A DNA stretch of 64,000 nucleotides from Sphingopyxis sp. LC363 (GTDB lineage: Bacteria > Pseudomonadota > Alphaproteobacteria > Sphingomonadales > Sphingomonadaceae): contig NZ_JNFC01000056.1 of the NCBI RefSeq assembly GCF_000756385.1, positions 1 to 64,000 on the forward strand, given 5' to 3'. A program made the translations under genes and the position numbers. Shown here one piece after another: positions 7,006-16,222 of this stretch. Positions within the stretch are counted from its first letter, which is position 1. Each line of letters begins with the position of its first letter. The notes beneath the pieces were generated by a model. The model worked only from the letters and a program-made list of their open reading frames with translations, was not told where the DNA came from and ran no database searches.

Positions 7006-9795
7006 TCAGATCTTGAAGCGTGCACCGAACAGGAAGGTGCGACCGTAGTGATTATTCTCGTAATTGCGGTTCGCTTCGAGATCGGTGAAGCGATAGCGAT
7101 AATCGTCGGTCAGGTTGGTGCCCTCGATCGACAGTTCGATATTGTCGGTCAGCGCATAGCGGATCGACGCATCGACGTTGAACGAGCTGCCATAACCTTC
7201 GAACACATTGTTGTTGCCGCTGGTGCTGTCGTTATAGCCGCTGCGCCACGCGGCCGACGTGCGGACCGAGAATTTGCCGTCGTCATAATAGACGGTGGCA
7301 TTCCACGCGCGCTTGGCGAGGCCGAGCAGCGGCTGGGTGAAGGTGCTGGCGGCCGGCGCCTCCAACCGGTTGTCGTCGGGATCATATACCAGCGGACCGC
7401 GGATGGCGTAATCGACGTCGCTCTTCACGAAGGTCGTGTTGCCGAGCACGCCGAAGTGGCGCAGCGAATCCGAAAAGACCGAGAAGGGCAGCTGCAACGA
7501 CAGCTCGACGCCCTTCAGGCTGGCACCGGGACCGTTGACGGTCGTCCGGAATTCGAACTCGCGGCCCGGATTGCCCCCCTCGACGATCGCCTGATAGGCG
7601 GGCGTTCCCGGCGTCAGCAGCGCGAGCGGCAGGCCGCTCGACGCATAGGTGCCCTGGAAGCTGTCCGAGAGCGGGAAGCTTTCGATATCCTTGGCGAACA
7701 GCGCCACCGACGCGATCGCCCCCGGTGCGAAATACCATTCGGCCGCGAGGTCGAAGGTCGTCGCGCGATAGGGTTCGAGGAACGGGTTGCCCGAGCTGAT
7801 GCGGAAATTGAACTGGTCGACCGAACCGCCCGGGGTCAGGCTGCCCAGCGTCGGACGCGTGATCACCTTGGCGATCGCGCCGCGCAGGATGACGCTGTCG
7901 GTCGGGTGCAGGTTGACGTTGAACGAGGGCAGCCAGTCGTCATAGGTCCGGTCGACCGTGACGAAGGTGCCGCTGGTGAAGCCCGATGACGACTGATCGG
8001 TCTTGGCATAGCGGACGCCGGCATTGCCCGTCATCCGCATGCCGAGCACGTCGGTCTCGAACTCCGCCATGAACCAGCCGCCATAGGTTTTTTCGGTGAC
8101 GGCGCGCTGTTCGCCCTGCTGGAGCTGCGCGGGGCGGCCATAGAGATCGATCAGCGCGGTGCCCGCGTCGAGATCGGGAATGATCCAGGCGTTGGTGTTA
8201 CCCGACGGTTGCCCGGCGTCGCCGAGTTCGAACAGCTCGGCGATGTCCGAGGTGACCGGCAAGCCGCCCGTACCCGGGGCGCAGGTGAAGGCGCTGCAAT
8301 AGCTGCTGTCGCGGCGATAGCCGACGGTGTCGAAATCGAACTGGCGATAGAAGCCGCCGCCGCGCATCTTGAACCGGTCGGCGACGTCCCAGTCGAAATC
8401 GGCCGCGAAGGTCTTGAACTTGTTGGTCAGGAAGGACGGCCGGTCGCGGAATTCGGCGAGCACGAAGGACGAGGGATCGTCGATGCCGGCGCCAAAGGTC
8501 AGCAGCGGATATTTCATATTCGTATAATCGTAGCGATAGCCGGTCGCGTCGACATCGTCGAAGGCGAGGGTCGTTTCGACCGGAATGTCGGCCTGCGACT
8601 TGGAGATGCCGCCGAGAAGATTGACCGCGAACGCGTCGGTCAGGCGCTGTTCGAGGCGGCCCGAAATCTGGTAGAATTCGGTCTTGCTCTGGCGTGAATA
8701 GCGTTCGGTGCGGACATAGACATTGTCGAGGTCGGCGGCGATGAGATTGTTGTCGCCGTCGATCGTGTAGTTCGAAACGTCGATCGCGTCCTCTTCGCTA
8801 CGCAGCAGCACCTCGCCCCAAAATTCGTCGCGCGTCTCCTTGAAGGTCGAATAGAGGCCGTCGATCGAGATTTTGGTGTTTTCGCTCGGTTCCCACTGAA
8901 TCGACGCGGTGGCGCCGAGGCGCTCGCGGTCGTGACTGACGAGGCCGTAGCGCGGGATGCGCGGGTGAAAGGCTTCGGCGACCTCGATGCAGCCGTCCGA
9001 GGGGTTGTCGACGAAGCTCGATCCGGCGAGGCAGGTGACGCCATCGACACTGCGGAACGGCGCCTGCGCCCAGCGCACGCTGTTGTTGCCGAGTTCGTGC
9101 GTCTTGTAATCAGCCCAGGCGACCGACGCCGAGACGCCGAACGTCCGGTCGGCATTGGTCCAGGCGATGAGGCCCGCGAGGCGCGGATCGACGTCCTTGG
9201 TCAGGTCGTTGTAGCGCCCCTGCACCGAGGCGACGGCGGTGAAACCTTCCTTGCCGCCGAGCGGGTTGCCCGTGTTGAGATCGACCACGGCACCCAATGA
9301 ACCTTCGTCGAGCGATGCCGACGCCGTCTTGTGGACCACGAGCGAGGTAAAGAGTTCGGACGCGAAAACGTTGAAGTCGAACGCGCGGTCGCGGTTCGCC
9401 GAGGCGCCGTCGGTCGAGGTGGCGATCGTTTCCATGCCGTTGAGGCGGACGCGGGTGAATTGGGCGCCGAGTCCGCGGACGGTGATCGCGCGGCCCTCGC
9501 CGGCGTCGCGCTGGATCGAAATCCCCGGGATGCGCTGGAGCGACTCGGCGAGATTCTGGTCGGGGAATTTGGCAATATCCTCGGCGACGATGACGTCGAC
9601 CGCCGAGATCGAATCGCGCTTCTGGTCGAGCGCCTTGTCGAGCGAAGCGCGGAAGCCGGTGACGACGATCTCGTCCTCGCTTGCGACGGCTTCGGCGTCC
9701 TGCGCATGGGCCGGTGCCAGCGCCAGTGCGGCCAGCGAGGCGCCACACGCCAGCCGGGTCAAAGCGCGAACGCTTCGCATTGCATGAATAACCAT
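7006..9795 (-). CDS. TonB-dependent outer-membrane receptor 1
   Basis: About 929 residues: a signal peptide ending near AHAQ (residue 31), a TonB-box-like DEIVVTGFRAS, a plug domain (FPDQNLAESLQRIPGISI, ITVRGLGAQFTRVRLNG) and a long beta-barrel ending in FLFGARFKI. Architecture and plug motifs are those of carbohydrate-type receptors common in sphingomonads and Caulobacter. It probably imports pectin-derived oligosaccharides. Start: three tandem ATGs at 9793-9801; the innermost (9795) sits six bases after GGGAGG and is preferred. The open frame continues upstream to 11553, but that part is antisense to the pectate lyase region. Its promoter carries operator site 2. Confidence 0.92.
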   Translation of the reverse strand: MVIHAMRSVRALTRLACGASLAALALAPAHAQDAEAVASEDEIVVTGFRASLDKALDQKRDSISAVDVIVAEDIAKFPDQNLAESLQRIPGISIQRDAGEGRAITVRGLGAQFTRVRLNGMETIATSTDGASANRDRAFDFNVFASELFTSLVVHKTASASLDEGSLGAVVDLNTGNPLGGKEGFTAVASVQGRYNDLTKDVDPRLAGLIAWTNADRTFGVSASVAWADYKTHELGNNSVRWAQAPFRSVDGVTCLAGSSFVDNPSDGCIEVAEAFHPRIPRYGLVSHDRERLGATASIQWEPSENTKISIDGLYSTFKETRDEFWGEVLLRSEEDAIDVSNYTIDGDNNLIAADLDNVYVRTERYSRQSKTEFYQISGRLEQRLTDAFAVNLLGGISKSQADIPVETTLAFDDVDATGYRYDYTNMKYPLLTFGAGIDDPSSFVLAEFRDRPSFLTNKFKTFAADFDWDVADRFKMRGGGFYRQFDFDTVGYRRDSSYCSAFTCAPGTGGLPVTSDIAELFELGDAGQPSGNTNAWIIPDLDAGTALIDLYGRPAQLQQGEQRAVTEKTYGGWFMAEFETDVLGMRMTGNAGVRYAKTDQSSSGFTSGTFVTVDRTYDDWLPSFNVNLHPTDSVILRGAIAKVITRPTLGSLTPGGSVDQFNFRISSGNPFLEPYRATTFDLAAEWYFAPGAIASVALFAKDIESFPLSDSFQGTYASSGLPLALLTPGTPAYQAIVEGGNPGREFEFRTTVNGPGASLKGVELSLQLPFSVFSDSLRHFGVLGNTTFVKSDVDYAIRGPLVYDPDDNRLEAPAASTFTQPLLGLAKRAWNATVYYDDGKFSVRTSAAWRSGYNDSTSGNNNVFEGYGSSFNVDASIRYALTDNIELSIEGTNLTDDYRYRFTDLEANRNYENNHYGRTFLFGARFKI

Positions 9796-9839
9796 CATCA
9801 TCCTCCCTTGTGCCCCGTTGCCCCCGCTCGCGCAAGAAA

Positions 9840-9853
9840 TGACACCGGTTACT
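9840..9853. promoter_or_regulatory. LacI-type operator, site 2 (upstream of TonB-dependent receptor 1)
   Basis: TGACACCGGTTACT, the locus motif with one change from TGACACCGGTTACC. It lies about 45 bp upstream of the receptor start. Confidence 0.72.
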
Positions 9854-9983
9854 TTGCTGGACGAAGCGATCTGGCTCGCCGCTTCATCCGTCGATTTTTC
9901 AGAGAGTGAGATTGGCCGCCGCCATGCGCCGCGGACCGGATCAGACCCTCTCCCTTGGAAATATTTTCTCGTTGACCGATTGG

Positions 9984-9997
9984 GGTAACCGGTGTCA
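9984..9997. promoter_or_regulatory. LacI-type operator, site 3 (upstream of pectate lyase)
   Basis: GGTAACCGGTGTCA, identical to sites 4 and 5. It lies 57 bp upstream of the pectate lyase ATG. A decayed copy with one base missing, GGTAGCCGTGTCA, follows at about 10016-10028 and could be a weak auxiliary site. Confidence 0.75.
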
Positions 9998-10053
9998 GGA
10001 AGATTGAAGGATATGGGTAGCCGTGTCAATACCCAAAGAATAGGGAGAGAGAG

Positions 10054-11433
10054 ATGCGCCGGAAACCTTGGATTACTGCGCTTTTTCTGGCGCTTGCGAT
10101 GTCGGCTGTACCGGCGTCGGCCGCCGATGCCGCACCATCGGCCTTCCCCGGTGCGGTCGGCCCGGCGGCCGCAACGCCCGGGGGGCGCGGCGGCAAGATC
10201 CTGCGCGTGACGACGCTCGCGCCCGATGGTCCGGGGTCGCTGAAAGCGGCGATCGAGACGCCGGGGCCGCGCATCATCGTGTTCGAAGTCGGCGGCGTGA
10301 TCGACATGGGCCGCAAGACGATCGAGATCAAACATCCATATCTGACGATCGCCGGCCAGACCGCGCCGGGACCGGGGGTCACCCTGATCCGCACCGGCAT
10401 CGACGTGAAGACGCACGACGTCGTGATGCGCCATTTGCGCGTCTATACCGGCGCCGACGGCCAGCCGAAGCGCAGCGGCTGGGAGGCCGATACCTTCTCG
10501 ACCCTCGCGGCGCAGAATGTCATCGTCGATCACTGCACTTTCCTGTGGGGGATCGACGAGAATATGTCGGCATCGGGCCCGCGCTTCACCGGCAAGAGCG
10601 TCGCGGAGTGGCGGAAGGGAACGAGCCACAACATCAGCTTTTCGAACAACCTCGCCGCCGAAGGCCTCGCCGACGCGAGCCATCCCAAGGGCGAGCACAG
10701 CAAGGGATCGCTGATCCACGACAATGCGACGGGCATCGTCTTCTATCGCAACGTCTGGGCGCATAATGTCGAGCGCAACCCGCTGATCAAGGGTGGCGGG
10801 CAGGCGCTGATGATCAACAATCTGATCTACAACCCGCAGCATCGCGCGGTGCATTATAACCTGATGAACCTCGAATGGGTCGGGCATGATTATGTGACGG
10901 GGCAGATCACCGCGATCGGCAATGTGATGCGCGGCGGTAACGACACCGACGAGGGCCTGCCCTTCCTCATGCTCGGCGGCGACGGCGACCTCGACTATTA
11001 TGGCAAGGACAATCTGGCGGTCGACCGCCACGGCGAGCCGCTTCCCGAGTTCGGGCGCTATGGCGAGACGCAGGCCAAGCTGATCCGCGCCAAGACGCCG
11101 CTGGCGCCGACGGACGGTTATCGCATCCTGCCGTCGCGCGACGTCGAAACCTCGGTGCTCGCGACCGCCGGCGCCCGGCCCTGGGCGCGCGACGCCGAGG
11201 AGATCCGCATTCTCTTCTTTGTCGCCGAAGGGCGCGGCGACGTCATCGATGACGAAAAGGAGGTCAGCGCCTATCCCAAGGTCGCAGCGCCGGTGCGCGC
11301 GCCCTTCGTCGAGAAGGATTGGGACCTTACGACGATGGAACCGAAGTCTGGCCGTTACCCCGGCCAGACCGCACCGATGCCGCAGGAGCATCTGTCGGCG
11401 CGCGATCGTGCGTCGCGTGGAGAAGGACAATGA
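10054..11433 (+). CDS. Secreted pectate lyase, PL1-like parallel beta-helix
   Basis: 459 residues with a Sec signal peptide (cleavage near ASA-AD, residue 23). The sequence shows pectate lyase C/trehalose-type PL1 features: FPGAVG and GGRGGKILRVTTL at the N-terminus, IIVFEVGGVID, the turn-rich PYLTIAGQTAPGPG, VMRHLRVYTG, and NVIVDHCTFLWGIDEN, the conserved Ca-binding helix face. It would cleave polygalacturonate by beta-elimination, giving unsaturated oligomers. AGGGAGAGAG directly precedes the ATG. It is the first gene of an overlapping trio with a cupin and an esterase (ATGA at 11430). Confidence 0.88.
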   Translation: MRRKPWITALFLALAMSAVPASAADAAPSAFPGAVGPAAATPGGRGGKILRVTTLAPDGPGSLKAAIETPGPRIIVFEVGGVIDMGRKTIEIKHPYLTIAGQTAPGPGVTLIRTGIDVKTHDVVMRHLRVYTGADGQPKRSGWEADTFSTLAAQNVIVDHCTFLWGIDENMSASGPRFTGKSVAEWRKGTSHNISFSNNLAAEGLADASHPKGEHSKGSLIHDNATGIVFYRNVWAHNVERNPLIKGGGQALMINNLIYNPQHRAVHYNLMNLEWVGHDYVTGQITAIGNVMRGGNDTDEGLPFLMLGGDGDLDYYGKDNLAVDRHGEPLPEFGRYGETQAKLIRAKTPLAPTDGYRILPSRDVETSVLATAGARPWARDAEEIRILFFVAEGRGDVIDDEKEVSAYPKVAAPVRAPFVEKDWDLTTMEPKSGRYPGQTAPMPQEHLSARDRASRGEGQ

Positions 11434-11831
11434 GCGCGCTGCTTGCGATCCTTCTCGCGAACGCCGCCGCCCCCGCGATGATCGTGATCGACGAAGCCGC
11501 GACGGTGCGCGAAGAAGCGCCGCCACATGGCGCGATCGGCATGTCGACCGCATACCGGATCAGCGATGCGGTGCCCGCGCCGCGCAGCTTCGAATTTCGC
11601 AAGCGCGCGCTGCATGTCGGCGCGGCGATCGGCGCCCACCCCATCGACCATGACGAGATTTATTACGTCCTCTCGGGCACCGGCATCGTCCATTCGGACG
11701 GCGAGGAGAAGGCGCTGAAAGCCGGAATGGCGGCGTGGCTTTACAAGGGCGCGAGGGTCGGCATCCGCCAGACGGGCAGCGTGCCGCTCGTGCTGATCGT
11801 CGCCTATCCGAACAAGGAGGCCGGGCGATGA
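11430..11831 (+). CDS. Small cupin protein with N-terminal hydrophobic leader
   Basis: 133 residues. A single cupin barrel with the metal-binding pattern GAHPIDHDEIYYVLSGTG and the second motif near GMAAWLYKGARVGIRQTG. The first ~17 residues (MSALLAILLANAAAPA) are hydrophobic and could export the protein. Small cupins of the KdgF type linearise unsaturated uronates in pectin loci; this one is comparable in size and motif, but KdgF is cytoplasmic, so the identification is only a hypothesis. Its start overlaps the pectate lyase stop (ATGA) and its stop overlaps the next ATG, so all three genes are translationally coupled. Confidence 0.8.
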   Translation: MSALLAILLANAAAPAMIVIDEAATVREEAPPHGAIGMSTAYRISDAVPAPRSFEFRKRALHVGAAIGAHPIDHDEIYYVLSGTGIVHSDGEEKALKAGMAAWLYKGARVGIRQTGSVPLVLIVAYPNKEAGR

Positions 11832-12799
11832 CCGTCGGCCGCCGCTCGCTGCTGACTGCGAGCCTCGCGCTGCCTTTCGCAAGCGCGGCGGCGCGCGCAG
11901 CGTGGACGCGGCCCGCCGGCCTGACCCCCGATGCGAGCATCGCGCTCTGGCCCGAAGGCCATATCGCGCCGCCCGCGGGCCTCGTCGAAAAGGTCGTGCA
12001 GCGCAGCGACGATCCGCAAGCCAGCGACCGGATGCTCGAGCGCATCACGCGCCCGCGGCTCGACATCTTCCGCCCCGCCAAACCCAATGGCGCGGCGGTG
12101 ATCCTCGCCCCCGGCGGCGGCTATCGCTATGTCGTGGTCGACAAGGAAGGCTATGAACTGGCGCGCTGGCTGACGGTGCGCGGCGTCACCGTCTATGTTC
12201 TTTTCTATCGCCTGCCCGGCGACGGCTGGGCGAACGGCGCCGACGTCCCGCTCGCCGATGCGCAGCGCGCGGTGCGGCTCGTGCGCAGCCGCGCGCGGAT
12301 CGACGGGATCGACCCGGCGCACGTCGCCTTCGGCGGCTTTTCGGCGGGCGGGCAGGTCGCGACGAGCCTGCTCACGCGCTTCGACGCAAAGCTTTACGAT
12401 CCGCTCGATACCGCCGACACGCTGCCGGCGCGGCCCGATGCGCTCGCCGCCATCTATCCCGTCGTATCGATGGATCCCGCGATCGCGCATGCAATGAGCC
12501 GCGAGAAATTGATCGGCGCGGACGCCGACGCGAGGCGCGAGAAAGCCTATTCGCCCGAACGCAATGTCCGCGCCGACCAGCCGCCGCTGTGGCTGCTCCA
12601 CGCCGAGGACGACGATGTCGTGAAGGTCGAGAACAGCGCGCGGCTGCGCGAAGCGACGCGCGGCATCGCCGCGCCGGTCGAGGCGCATTTCTTCGAGCGC
12701 GGCGGGCATGGCTTCGGGTTGATGAAGACGGCGGGGCTGCCCGTCGCAATCTGGCCCGAGTTGCTGTGGAACTGGCTCGCCTCGCACAAGCTCGTTTGA
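11828..12799 (+). CDS. Secreted alpha/beta-hydrolase esterase (acetyl-xylan/pectin esterase-like)
   Basis: 323 residues. The N-terminus GRRSLLTASLALPFASA looks like a twin-arginine-type or Sec leader. The alpha/beta-hydrolase core shows the oxyanion loop APGGGY, nucleophile elbow GFSAGG, acid HAEDDDVV and histidine GGHGFG. This group includes acetyl esterases often annotated as xylanase-associated. In context it probably removes acetyl or other acyl groups from pectin fragments. The ATG at 11828 overlaps the cupin stop. A hairpin repeat at 12807-12832 follows and may end the transcript. Confidence 0.82.
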   Translation: MTVGRRSLLTASLALPFASAAARAAWTRPAGLTPDASIALWPEGHIAPPAGLVEKVVQRSDDPQASDRMLERITRPRLDIFRPAKPNGAAVILAPGGGYRYVVVDKEGYELARWLTVRGVTVYVLFYRLPGDGWANGADVPLADAQRAVRLVRSRARIDGIDPAHVAFGGFSAGGQVATSLLTRFDAKLYDPLDTADTLPARPDALAAIYPVVSMDPAIAHAMSREKLIGADADARREKAYSPERNVRADQPPLWLLHAEDDDVVKVENSARLREATRGIAAPVEAHFFERGGHGFGLMKTAGLPVAIWPELLWNWLASHKLV

Positions 12800-12806
12800 C
12801 CAATAT

Positions 12807-12832
12807 GTCATCCCGGCGAAGGCCGGGATGAC
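12807..12832. repeat. REP-like palindrome between convergent genes
   Basis: Perfect 11-bp arms GTCATCCCGGC / GCCGGGATGAC around GAAG. The same core occurs at 18334-18411. It lies between two convergent genes (ends 12799 and 12855) and may act as a two-way transcription stop, although there is no U-tract. Confidence 0.7.
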
Positions 12833-12854
12833 GCTATGAGAGTATGAACGCGCT

Positions 12855-14372
12855 TCAACTGCCCGGCTGGATATAGGGCACACGCGCAAACAGCTCGCGT
12901 TCCCATCGGCGCGGATCGCTCTCGACGCGGCTCCCGGTGTCGAATATCATCGTTTGCCGCTGCGCAAGATCATAGGTCGGCCACCCCGGATCGCCGGTGC
13001 GTGCGAAGCGGACGAAAACGTCCATGACGCGGTCGCTCATCGCCTGCTGTGCGGAGGTCGGATCGGGCGTCGTGCCGAAGCTGAGGCCGATGTCGTCGGT
13101 GTGCTTCGCGCTCTCGAAATCGAGCTGGTAGACGAAGGCGGGCGCTCCGGCACGCGCGCGCGCTTCGGCTTCCTCGACCTGTCCGCGCCAGCTGCGCGCG
13201 GCGGTGACGATGCGGTGGAATAGCTCGAGCGGCGGCGCGTCAGGGTAGCGCGCGCGGAACTGCGCCACGACCCACTCGGGATGGATGTCGATCCGCATCT
13301 CGGGCGCGATCCGTGCGGCGAGATTGGCGAAATCGAGCCCCGCGAGCTGCTTGCCGTCGGGCGCGTAGAAAGCGCGCGTCTCCATCACCGTGTTGCCGAG
13401 CATCATCGGAACGCCTAGCGACTGCGGCGCGGCGTCGGGCCAGAAGGGGTGGCGCGTCAGATGCTTCATGTCGAGCACGGGCCCCATATAGACCGAGCCG
13501 CCGAGGATCGGGTCGATCGCCGCCAGCGCGGTTACGAGCTGCTCGACCGGCGCGGTCGCGGGATCGACATTTTTGCCGAGTTTATCGAGAAACGCCTCGG
13601 CGCGTCTGGTGGCGTTGAGTGGCCCCGACGCGGTGACTTGCTGGCCGCTCATCGTGATCGCCTTGTGGAACAGGCCTTTCGCGGCGGGCATCACCATCAG
13701 CGTCGCGATCTTCGCGCCGCCCCCCGACTGGCCGAAGACGGTGACATTGGCGGGATCGCCGCCGAACGCCGCAATATTGCGCCGGACCCATTGCAGCGCG
13801 ACGATCAGGTCGAGCTGCCCCGCATTGCCGCTGTCGGGGAAGCGCGGATCGAGGCGCGCGAGATAGAGATAGCCGAGCGCGTTGAGGCGATGGTTGACGG
13901 TAACCACGACGACATCGCCGCGCGCCGCGAGCCGCGCGCCGTCGTTGACCGGATCGGTGACGCTGCCGGCCGAATAGGCGCCGCCGTGGAAATAGACCAT
14001 GACCGGACGCTTGCGCTTCATCTCGATGTGGGGGGTCCAGACGTTGAGGAACAGGCAGTCTTCGGATCGCGGCTGATAGCTCTCGCCCCTCTGCGGGCAG
14101 GCGGGGCCGAAGATGTCGTGGCGCAGTTGTTCGGACGCCATCACCGGGGTTGGCGCGCGGAAGCGATCGGCGCGGCCATAGCGGATTCCGGTAAAGGCCC
14201 AGGCGCTGCCATCGCCGAAGCTGCGACGTTTGCCTGACTGATACATGCCGTCGGCGGCGTCCACCGCGCCGATATGATGGATCGGCGCAAATGTGTCCGC
14301 ACGCGCGATGACCGGGAAAAGCAGCGCGCCAGCCGCCAGCAGCGCGCGACGCGTCGGCTCAGCGCCGGACAT
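12855..14372 (-). CDS. Carboxylesterase, type B family, exported
   Basis: About 505 residues. TRRALLAAGALLFPVIARA near the start is a signal peptide with a twin-arginine-like pair. Type B carboxylesterase motifs are clear: EDCLFLNVWTP, YFHGGAYSAGS (oxyanion hole), nucleophile elbow FGQSGGGAK, a glutamate in GNTVMETR and histidine in AKHTDDIGLSFG. It probably hydrolyses esters on plant cell-wall fragments. The start ATG at 14370-14372 lies within the last codons of kdgK (14-bp overlap), so it is the last gene of the kduI-kduD-kdgK operon. An upstream ATG at 14426 would overlap kdgK further and has no signal-peptide advantage. Confidence 0.84.
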   Translation of the reverse strand: MSGAEPTRRALLAAGALLFPVIARADTFAPIHHIGAVDAADGMYQSGKRRSFGDGSAWAFTGIRYGRADRFRAPTPVMASEQLRHDIFGPACPQRGESYQPRSEDCLFLNVWTPHIEMKRKRPVMVYFHGGAYSAGSVTDPVNDGARLAARGDVVVVTVNHRLNALGYLYLARLDPRFPDSGNAGQLDLIVALQWVRRNIAAFGGDPANVTVFGQSGGGAKIATLMVMPAAKGLFHKAITMSGQQVTASGPLNATRRAEAFLDKLGKNVDPATAPVEQLVTALAAIDPILGGSVYMGPVLDMKHLTRHPFWPDAAPQSLGVPMMLGNTVMETRAFYAPDGKQLAGLDFANLAARIAPEMRIDIHPEWVVAQFRARYPDAPPLELFHRIVTAARSWRGQVEEAEARARAGAPAFVYQLDFESAKHTDDIGLSFGTTPDPTSAQQAMSDRVMDVFVRFARTGDPGWPTYDLAQRQTMIFDTGSRVESDPRRWERELFARVPYIQPGS

Positions 14373-15369
14373 CGAGCCCGCCGCCATGAAAGGCATCGAT
14401 ATCGGCCTGCCCGAACCGGCTCGCATCCCCCGGCAGCGAATGTTTGAGCGCGGTCAGCGCAAGCCCGCTCTCCGCCATCGCTTTGGCATCGCCGCCCGAC
14501 AAATGCGCGTGAAGTACCCCGGCGGCAAAGGCGTCGCCCGCGCCGATGCGATCGACGATGCCGGTGACGTCGACCTCATCGGTCTGGTGGCCGCCGCTCC
14601 GCAGGTCGACCCGCGCGGCAATGCGGTGATGGTCGGCGGTGACGGTGTGGCGGGCGGTCGAGGCGATCAGCGCGAGGCCCGGGAAGGCGGCAAAGCCCGC
14701 CTCGGCTGCCTCGCGCCGCCTGTCTTCGCCGTCGCCGCTGAATTCCTGCCCCAGCACCAGCGACAGGTCGCGATGGTTGCCGAACAAAATGTCGGCGCTG
14801 TCGATCAATGCCGTCAGGACCGAACGCGGGTCGCTATCCCACGCCTCCCACAGCATCGCGCGGTAATTGCCGTCGAAGCTGACCGGCACGCCGAGCCGCT
14901 TCGCCGCGCGCGCCGCGGCGAGCGCGGATTCGGCCGAGCGCGGCCCGAGCGCGGGGGTGATGCCCGACAGGTGGAGCAGGCCCGCGCCCGCGAGCAGGCG
15001 GTCGAAATCATAGTCCTCGGGCCCGGTCGCCGCGAAGCTCGACCCGGCGCGGTCGTAGACGATCTCGGACGCGCGCAGCCCCGCGCCGACGCTGAGGAAA
15101 TAGAGCCCCATGCGCCCCGGGTGAAGCGTGACGGCGGCGCAGTCGACGCCCGCGCCGCGCACCGCCGCCACCGCACCGCGACCCAGCGCGTTCGAAGGAA
15201 CCTTGCTGACCATCGCGCAAGCATGGCCGAGGTGCGCGAGCCCGATCGCGACGTTGGCTTCGGCGCCGCCGACGTGGAGCGACAGCGACGGCGACTGCAT
15301 CAACAGCTCATTGCCCGGCGCGGTCAGGCGGATCAGCAGTTCGCCGAAAAAGACGAGGCGACCGGTCAT
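14359..15369 (-). CDS. kdgK: 2-keto-3-deoxygluconate kinase
   Basis: 336-residue PfkB/ribokinase family sugar kinase. The N-terminal signature is GGAEANVAIGLAHLG (residues 34-48), and the anion-hole and catalytic motif DRIGAGDAF is at 273-281 with the catalytic Asp at about 279. It phosphorylates 2-keto-3-deoxygluconate to the 6-phosphate, the point where the KduI/KduD and UxaA branches meet. It starts nine bases after kduD and overlaps the esterase gene downstream. The aldolase that would use its product is not in the window. Confidence 0.9.
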   Translation of the reverse strand: MTGRLVFFGELLIRLTAPGNELLMQSPSLSLHVGGAEANVAIGLAHLGHACAMVSKVPSNALGRGAVAAVRGAGVDCAAVTLHPGRMGLYFLSVGAGLRASEIVYDRAGSSFAATGPEDYDFDRLLAGAGLLHLSGITPALGPRSAESALAAARAAKRLGVPVSFDGNYRAMLWEAWDSDPRSVLTALIDSADILFGNHRDLSLVLGQEFSGDGEDRRREAAEAGFAAFPGLALIASTARHTVTADHHRIAARVDLRSGGHQTDEVDVTGIVDRIGAGDAFAAGVLHAHLSGGDAKAMAESGLALTALKHSLPGDASRFGQADIDAFHGGGLDVRR

Positions 15370-15378
15370 GGCGCGATG

Positions 15379-16131
15379 CTAGCGCGCGAGCCAGCCGCCG
15401 TCGACGGCGAGGATATGGCCCTGCACATAGTCCGACGCCGGCGACGCGAGGAAGACCGCAGCGCCGCCAATATCGCTCGGGTCGCCCCAGCGTCCGGCCG
15501 GGATGCGTTCCATGATCTGGCGGTTACGCGTCGCGTCGCCTTGCAGCGCGGCGGTGTTGTTCGTCGCGATATAGCCGGGGGCGATCGCGTTGACCTGCAC
15601 GCCCTTCGCCGCCCATTCGTTCGCGAGCAGCTTGGTAAGCCCGCCGACCCCTGATTTCGACGCGGTATAGCTCGGCACGCGAATGCCGCCCTGAAAGGTC
15701 AGCATCGAGGCGATGTTGATGATCTTGCCCGAACCGCGCGCGATCATGTGACGCCCGACGCCTTGGCACAGGAAGAAGAGCGTCTTCAAATTGGTGTCCA
15801 TCACCGCGTCCCAGTCGGCCTCGGTGAAGTCGACCGCATCGGCGCGGCGGATGATGCCGGCATTGTTGACGAGGATGTCGATGCGGCCGAATTCGGCGAG
15901 CACCGCATCGACGAGCGGCTGGACCGCGCCGACGCTCGACAGGTCGGCGGCGAAATTCTCGGCCCTATGTCCGAGCCCGCGGACCTTGCCGACGGTCTCG
16001 TCGGCGGGCGAGCGGCCCGCGGCGGCGATGTCGGCACCGGCCTCGGCGAGCGCAAGCGCAATCCCCTGCCCGATGCCGGTGTTGGCGCCGGTGACGAGCG
16101 CGACTTTTCCGGTGAGGTCGAACATCTTCAT
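15379..16131 (-). CDS. kduD: 2-deoxy-D-gluconate 3-dehydrogenase / 2,5-diketo-3-deoxygluconate reductase
   Basis: About 250 residues, short-chain dehydrogenase. The cofactor motif TGANTGIG is at residues 14-21, followed by NNAG and the catalytic PSYTASK with IASML upstream. KduD reduces 3-deoxy-D-glycero-2,5-hexodiulosonate to 2-keto-3-deoxygluconate. Start: the ATG at 16131 has GAAGGG at about 7-bp spacing; the ATG at 16149 lies in a repeat and lacks a ribosome binding site. It is separated from kduI by 91 bp filled with a REP-like repeat. Confidence 0.9.
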   Translation of the reverse strand: MKMFDLTGKVALVTGANTGIGQGIALALAEAGADIAAAGRSPADETVGKVRGLGHRAENFAADLSSVGAVQPLVDAVLAEFGRIDILVNNAGIIRRADAVDFTEADWDAVMDTNLKTLFFLCQGVGRHMIARGSGKIINIASMLTFQGGIRVPSYTASKSGVGGLTKLLANEWAAKGVQVNAIAPGYIATNNTAALQGDATRNRQIMERIPAGRWGDPSDIGGAAVFLASPASDYVQGHILAVDGGWLAR

Positions 16132-16146
16132 CTTCTTACCCTTCGT

Positions 16147-16215
16147 CATGCCGGACTTGATCCGGCATCCATTTCGGCGGTGTTGTCCGGATCCCGGATC
16201 AGGTCCGGGGTGACG
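16147..16215. repeat. REP-like repeat pair between kduI and kduD
   Basis: First hairpin ATGCCGGA-cttga-TCCGGCAT at 16148-16168, then a second GC-rich inverted block around 16186-16209 (CCGGATC...GGTCCGG). It belongs to the same family as the element at 28981-29040. Lying inside an operon, it could set relative expression or mRNA stability of kduI and kduD. Confidence 0.65.
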
Positions 16216-16222
16216 ATAATGG

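Noticed and set aside
9802..11553. Upstream extension of the TonB-dependent receptor 1 frame
   Set aside because: It is antisense to the pectate lyase and cupin genes, lacks a signal peptide, and the receptor has its own leader and ribosome binding site at 9795.
12927..12942. CCGGTGTCGAATATC as a sixth operator
   Set aside because: Only one half of the palindrome is present and it lies inside the carboxylesterase coding sequence.
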